Positions 29,951-33,568 of a stretch of 33,568 nucleotides of DNA are shown here, in pieces; positions within the stretch are counted from its first letter, which is position 1; each line of letters begins with the position of its first letter. A program made the translations under genes and the position numbers. The notes beneath the pieces were generated by a model. That model was not told the DNA's origin. It searched no databases and saw only the letters and a program-made list of their open reading frames with translations. Origin of the DNA: Thermodesulfovibrionales bacterium (lineage in GTDB: Bacteria > Nitrospirota > Thermodesulfovibrionia > Thermodesulfovibrionales > SM23-35); NCBI GenBank assembly GCA_031082155.1, contig JAVHLL010000027.1, forward strand, positions 5,734 to 39,301, given 5' to 3'.

Positions 29951-30589
29951 ATGAAAGCGAAAGAGAAAATATTTATGACCGGAATAATTATTATGGCCTT
30001 TACCCTTCTGCCGTGGCTGAGCATTGCTGGCCCTCTGGAACCACCGGCTATTGCTGTAGACCCATTGGGAAACCCGGTACCCACAATGAAGACACTTGAC
30101 GAGATACCACCGGCATGGAGTCAGAAACTAAGGGCGGATGATGGTGACGCCGACGGTTGCAACTCCAGCAGATTCAAGTGCGTTCTTGATGGTCAGGCGG
30201 TCCTTGACAAGGAGACTGGACTTGTTTGGGAAAGATCTCCTGAAAATTTAGAAAATGGTTGGTTAACTTGGGATGGGGGTCAGTGGTCATGCTCTTCTGT
30301 TTACAGGGGAGGACGTGCCGGATGGCGGCTTCCAACTCTATCTGAGTTATTGAGTCTCCAGGACTATTGCCCCAGCCAAACGATTGATCAGCGACTACCA
30401 TGTGGCCACCCATTTAACAACGTCTCGTCTGCGTATCGTAATTTCTGGTCAGCAACTACATGGTTCTTTGACTCAAATAGGGCAATTGCCTGGTCCCCTT
30501 ACAGCGGCCACGGCTCAGTTGATAAGAGCATAGAACTATGGAGATGGTGTGTACGGGGTGGGATAGGATCGAGTTACGTATCAGATTGA
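29951..30589 (+). CDS. DUF1566 (Lcl-like) secreted protein
   Basis: The 212-residue protein has a signal peptide and then the DUF1566 fold: VLDKETGLVWERSPENL, GGRAGWRLPTLSELLSLQDYC, NFWSATTWFFDSNRAIAW and the C-terminal WCVRGG. ATG 29951 is chosen over 29945, because AAGGAGG lies only one base from the first ATG and seven from the second. DUF1566 adopts a C-type-lectin-like fold and occurs on extracellular binding proteins. It is a paralogue of the gene at 31862, sharing an N-terminal segment (PTMKTLDE). Confidence 0.88.
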   Translation: MKAKEKIFMTGIIIMAFTLLPWLSIAGPLEPPAIAVDPLGNPVPTMKTLDEIPPAWSQKLRADDGDADGCNSSRFKCVLDGQAVLDKETGLVWERSPENLENGWLTWDGGQWSCSSVYRGGRAGWRLPTLSELLSLQDYCPSQTIDQRLPCGHPFNNVSSAYRNFWSATTWFFDSNRAIAWSPYSGHGSVDKSIELWRWCVRGGIGSSYVSD

Positions 30590-30603
30590 AAGGAGCGATG
30601 ATT

Positions 30604-31824
30604 ATGACGACGTATAAATACAAAAAATACTTGATTATTCTTATTACCATATTCCTTCTATTCCCGCTTCTTGCCTTTGCTGGTAACATTGACCCGGACA
30701 ATGACGGCTCTCAGTATGCCTGGGGTGAGAATGTGGGATGGATCAATTTTGAACCATCGCAAGGAGAAGGAGTAACGGTGACCGATTCGGCGGTTACAGG
30801 TAACGCCTGGGGGGAGAACATCGGCTGGATAAATCTGAGTCCTTCAAATGGCGGAGTTCTCAATGACGGTGCCGGAAATCTCTCTGGCTATGCATGGGGA
30901 GAGAATGTTGGCTGGATCAACTTTGCTCCGAGTAACGGAGGGGTGACAATCGATCCAGCAACAGGCGCCTTCAGCGGAATGGCGTGGGGAGAAAACATCG
31001 GTTGGATTAACTTCGCGCCAGATGGCGTTCCCGTTAAGACATCATGGAGGGGGATAGTCGATAACTGTCCTGATGATCCCAACAAGACTGAGCCAGGAGT
31101 GTGCGGCTGTGGTGTTCCGGACACCGACTCAGACAGTGATGGAACACTTGACTGTAATGATCAGTGTCCGAGTGACTTCAACAAGATAGTCCCGGGCATA
31201 TGTGGCTGTGGAATAGCTGACACAGATTCCGATGGTGACAGCACAGCAGACTGTAATGACGGTTGTATGTCTGATCCTGCTAAGACAGCTCCGGGTGTGT
31301 GTGGGTGCGGTGTTACAGAGAACGATTCTGACAATGACGGTACCCCCGATTGCAATGACTCATGTCCAAACGATCCTAACAAGACGCAACCTGGAACATG
31401 TGGCTGTGGCATTGCTGATACTGACTCAGATAGCGATGGGATAGCAAATTGCCTGGATAACTGCCTGAACACTGCCAATCCTGACCAGCGTGATACGGAT
31501 GGTGATGGCATTGGTGATGCATGTGAATTGGCGTTGCTTCACCCTAATGGTGGTGAAATCATCCCAACGGGTTCGGTCTATACCATTCAATGGTCTCCGT
31601 CTGCCCAAACGGTTTCATACGATCTGCTGTATTCAACGAATGCAGGGAAGAAATGGAATGTTATTTCTAAGGGTGTTGCAGGCTCAAGCCTTGACTGGAC
31701 AGCACCGAAAACTAAGAAGAGTTTAACCACGTGCCTTGTGAAAGTCATAGGATATGATTCCGCTGGAAATAAGGTTGCCGAGGATATTTCAGAAGCCACT
31801 TTCACAATACAGGGAACAAAGTAG
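30604..31824 (+). CDS. secreted WG-repeat / thrombospondin-3-like protein
   Basis: The 406-residue protein starts with a signal peptide (ends AFA). Four AWGENxGWIN repeats follow at residues 39, 68, 97 and 127. Next come four ~33-residue repeats of the type DTDSDSDGTxDCND-CPxDPNK-PGxCGCG, with CGCG at 167, 200, 233 and 267. The Asp-rich part resembles calcium-binding thrombospondin type 3 repeats. A C-terminal ~100-residue beta domain begins LLHPNGGEIIPTGSVYTIQW. ATG 30604 is chosen over 30598 for ribosome-binding-site spacing (AAAGGAG). It is flanked by two DUF1566 genes in one direction. Confidence 0.85.
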   Translation: MTTYKYKKYLIILITIFLLFPLLAFAGNIDPDNDGSQYAWGENVGWINFEPSQGEGVTVTDSAVTGNAWGENIGWINLSPSNGGVLNDGAGNLSGYAWGENVGWINFAPSNGGVTIDPATGAFSGMAWGENIGWINFAPDGVPVKTSWRGIVDNCPDDPNKTEPGVCGCGVPDTDSDSDGTLDCNDQCPSDFNKIVPGICGCGIADTDSDGDSTADCNDGCMSDPAKTAPGVCGCGVTENDSDNDGTPDCNDSCPNDPNKTQPGTCGCGIADTDSDSDGIANCLDNCLNTANPDQRDTDGDGIGDACELALLHPNGGEIIPTGSVYTIQWSPSAQTVSYDLLYSTNAGKKWNVISKGVAGSSLDWTAPKTKKSLTTCLVKVIGYDSAGNKVAEDISEATFTIQGTK

Positions 31825-31861
31825 TTTATCAAAGAAAACAAAGACTTAAGGAGGTAAAGAA

Positions 31862-32518
31862 ATGAGTCAAAAGAAAAACATAAGATTAGCAGTATCGATT
31901 TTTGCGATTATTGCAGTTGCATTGCTCCTGCCGTGTCTGAGCATTGGGGGCAGCTTGGAGCCAAGTGACCCTCCGGGACCAACTATGCACACCTTGGATG
32001 AACTATATAACAAACCTGTATGGAAAATGTTCGATAAAGAATTTGTTGACTGGCCAGATAATCCCCGATTTGCGGTTTGTGACAATGGGACGACTGATAC
32101 TGACTGGGACGATATGGTGCTGGACAAGGAAACGGGCCTCGTATGGCAGAGGAATTTGTGGATTACCGAACCGGCGATGGCCTTAAGTCCGCGCATAGAA
32201 AGTTGTGAGGTACAGGGGTACCGGAAGGCACAAGGTTTGCCAGGCCGCCCTGGGTGGAGGCTGCCGACTTTGCAGGAGTTACTGAGCCTTGTAGATCCTT
32301 CTCGACATGATCCCGCCCTTCCCGATGGGCATCCCTTCGTTAACCTCAGGTGGGGAGACTACCCTTATGTGGAATACTGGACTTCGTCACCGAGTGCGTA
32401 CGGTGCGGGTATAAGCGTAGTTGAGTTCAAGTACGGTTATAGAGGGTATGCCAGTGAGGACGAGGCTCACTACTCCTGGTGTGTACGCGGCGGAAACGAT
32501 CCACTCGTTCATAGATAG
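31862..32518 (+). CDS. DUF1566 (Lcl-like) secreted protein, second copy
   Basis: The 218-residue protein has a signal peptide (MSQKKNIRLAVSIFAIIAVALLLPCLS) and the DUF1566 blocks MVLDKETGLVWQRNLW, GRPGWRLPTLQELLSLVDPS, YVEYWTSSPSAYGAG and YSWCVRGG. It shares the N-terminal LSIxGxLEPxxPP...TM-TLDE segment with the upstream copy, so both come from a duplication. The central residues between WxxLPT and WCVRGG differ strongly. The ribosome-binding site is AAGGAGGTAAAG. Confidence 0.9.
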   Translation: MSQKKNIRLAVSIFAIIAVALLLPCLSIGGSLEPSDPPGPTMHTLDELYNKPVWKMFDKEFVDWPDNPRFAVCDNGTTDTDWDDMVLDKETGLVWQRNLWITEPAMALSPRIESCEVQGYRKAQGLPGRPGWRLPTLQELLSLVDPSRHDPALPDGHPFVNLRWGDYPYVEYWTSSPSAYGAGISVVEFKYGYRGYASEDEAHYSWCVRGGNDPLVHR

Positions 32519-32823
32519 TAATCGGAGAATTATGAAAATAAGAACGCGCAATAAATAGATCAGCAAATTGCAGACTATATTTATGAGTTAAGGGACGATT
32601 TTTTGTTAAAGCAATTTTGAAATAGAAGTTCCAATTTCCTATTTTCATTCACGTCCTCTTGCTGTCTTCAAAAAAGGGCGACCATGAAAGAAGATACAAG
32701 AAGTTTTATTCTTGATCTAAATCCATTAAGAAGCATCGGGAAAGAACTGCAGGAAAAAGAGCGCCCTTAAATTATCATATTATGTAAAATTACTCCGCTG
32801 AATAGTGGCTGGGTATGTTTGCC
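32519..32823. other. ~300-bp gap with one doubtful ORF
   Basis: No firm gene. A 28-residue frame (ATG 32684 to TAA 32768-32770, ...SFILDLNPLRSIGKELQEKERP) has no clear ribosome-binding site. The stretch is A/T-rich and separates the plus-strand secreted cluster from the minus-strand pair that follows. Confidence 0.4.
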
Positions 32824-33318
32824 TCACAGTATCCTGAACCTATTCTCATAATACTCCCTCTTATCAATCACGCCCTGATTATACATCCCTTTCCACCCTC
32901 GACCTGAGGCATCAAGCTGCGATGCTCCAAGCACTACGAAAGCCAGAAACGCCACGATCCCGGCAAGAACGAACTCCCCCGGTGAAGCAGTCCTGAGCCT
33001 TCCGCCGAATATCGTGAGCCTCCTTGAATTCTCATCGAGGATTGGTATACCCATAACCGTCAGGCTGTCCATGAGGAGATGACCGAAACACACGCCGATA
33101 AGCACATCTCGAAGCGGTTCAAATCCAAGCATGAAGGATATCGCCAGCGCTGCGATCCAGAGAGCTGCAGAATGTGTTATTCCCCTGTGTTGCATATTCT
33201 TCGGAATCACCATCTCTGCAAGATCGGGAAGAATCGCACCGAATGTCACCAAGATATAGTTAAGACCGAATACCTTCGCGATGGAGCTACCAACGATAAT
33301 ATGAGACGCCCAGGTCAT
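32824..33318 (-). CDS. YdjM/DUF457-like membrane-bound metal-dependent hydrolase
   Basis: The 164-residue protein has four or so transmembrane segments and the family motifs MTWASHIIVGSS, LPDLAE, QHRGITHSAALW and CFGHLLMDSLTVMGIP. Those Asp/His residues sit as in the DUF457/YdjM family, named putative membrane-bound metal-dependent hydrolases. Substrate unknown. It starts in an ATGA overlap with the upstream 61-residue gene and has GGGAGGC as ribosome-binding site. The C-terminus is a basic ~30-residue soluble tail. Confidence 0.85.
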   Translation of the reverse strand: MTWASHIIVGSSIAKVFGLNYILVTFGAILPDLAEMVIPKNMQHRGITHSAALWIAALAISFMLGFEPLRDVLIGVCFGHLLMDSLTVMGIPILDENSRRLTIFGGRLRTASPGEFVLAGIVAFLAFVVLGASQLDASGRGWKGMYNQGVIDKREYYENRFRIL

Positions 33319-33500
33319 ATTCTTCTGCCTCCCATCCTTGTGCCCTGGAACATATAACGCATGGCAGCCGCAAGGAAGATAAGGCCATGCGCTCCGATAA
33401 TTGCAACGAAGACAATCATGATCGCAACAATGAAATACGTGATATCGAAAGTATCTGCTCCGGAACCGAGATTATGAACCTTCACATTGTTGAGTCTCAC
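33315..33500 (-). CDS. small single-helix membrane protein, unknown
   Basis: The 61-residue product has one transmembrane helix (about 23-49, YFIVAIMIVFVAIIGAHGLIFLAAAM) and basic C-terminus (RMGGRRI). The start GTG 33500 has a weak purine site. The frame stays open upstream almost to the window edge, so a longer start is possible. It overlaps the YdjM-like gene by 4 bp and is probably co-expressed. I do not recognise the family. Confidence 0.6.
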   Translation of the reverse strand: MRLNNVKVHNLGSGADTFDITYFIVAIMIVFVAIIGAHGLIFLAAAMRYMFQGTRMGGRRI

Positions 33501-33515
33501 CTTGATTTTAGATGG

Positions 33516-33540
33516 AAAAATGGGGACAGCGCCTATTTTA
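33516..33540. repeat. imperfect palindrome at the right edge (REP-like)
   Basis: AAAAATGGGGACAGCGCC then TATTTTA forms an imperfect inverted repeat (AAAAT-x-GG ... CC-x-ATTTT). It lies in the leader of the 61-residue gene. Sequences of this GGGGACAGCGCC type recur as dispersed repeats near REP-associated transposases in some bacteria, from general recollection; no copy elsewhere in this window was seen. Confidence 0.3.
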
Positions 33541-33568
33541 TTGAGAAATTACACGCTTATAACTTATT

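Noticed and set aside
29951-32518. Complete diversity-generating retroelement
   Set aside because: No reverse transcriptase or template repeat is in the window; only the target-type domain is present.
1-33568. CRISPR arrays, rRNA or tRNA genes, complete IS elements
   Set aside because: No regularly spaced repeats of CRISPR type, no cloverleaf or rRNA sequence, and no transposase gene were seen.

Overview
The window comes from a Gram-negative bacterium: it encodes a complete Mla outer-membrane lipid-transport set and a secreted c-type cytochrome with a beta-barrel-like tail. A giant 2-hydroxyacyl-CoA-dehydratase-type activase, a CopA pump with YHS domains and small c-type cytochromes suggest an anaerobe or microaerophile of Nitrospirota or deltaproteobacterial type. 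That assignment is inference from gene content; no 16S rRNA or tRNA gene was seen.

Layout. (1) 182-3227 (+): fabG-acpP-fabF-rnc, fatty-acid elongation plus RNase III. (2) 3232-11568: a metal and redox island. It holds a YHS mini-protein, a SHOCT membrane protein, a CxxCH-porin-like protein, a membrane cytochrome c, DUF1622 and DUF2892 membrane proteins, a frameshifted Gly/Met-rich Spy-like gene, a 24% methionine periplasmic protein, a Cu(+) P-type ATPase and a DUF302 protein. (3) 11632-19293 (-): a tight housekeeping run, transcribed MetE-like, tmk, holB, ricT-like, metG, rpiB, glyA, nrdR, mostly with 4-8 bp overlaps. (4) 19476-23960 (-): a 32-residue AURKAIP1/COX24 (bS22-type) ribosomal-protein-like gene and a 1437-residue activase with two ASKHA domains. 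(5) 24140-27640: mlaE-mlaF-mlaD (+) converging on mlaC-mlaA (-). (6) 28136-28636: a ribbon-helix-helix plus small-partner module that looks like a toxin-antitoxin pair, followed by a tyrosine-integrase C-terminal remnant. (7) 29043-32518 (+): secreted proteins: a TPR protein and two DUF1566 paralogues flanking a WG-repeat/thrombospondin-3-like protein. (8) 32824-33500 (-): a YdjM-like membrane protein and a one-helix protein, reaching the right edge.

The island reads as copper handling: YHS and Met-rich proteins would bind Cu(I), CopA would export it, and the cytochromes would supply periplasmic redox chemistry. The housekeeping run joins nucleotide synthesis (tmk, nrdR), one-carbon metabolism (glyA, MetE-like), translation (metG) and replication (holB).

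The most unusual signal is in the repeats. Heptanucleotide tandem arrays (strict 7-bp period) occur at four places. Two lie inside the activase gene at apparent domain linkers and one supplies its last codons. Short GC-rich palindromes are embedded in frame in holB, metG and the activase. A nested palindrome before nrdR differs between its arms only by two compensatory base-pair changes. A 22-bp perfect palindrome sits on the start codon of the MetE-like gene.
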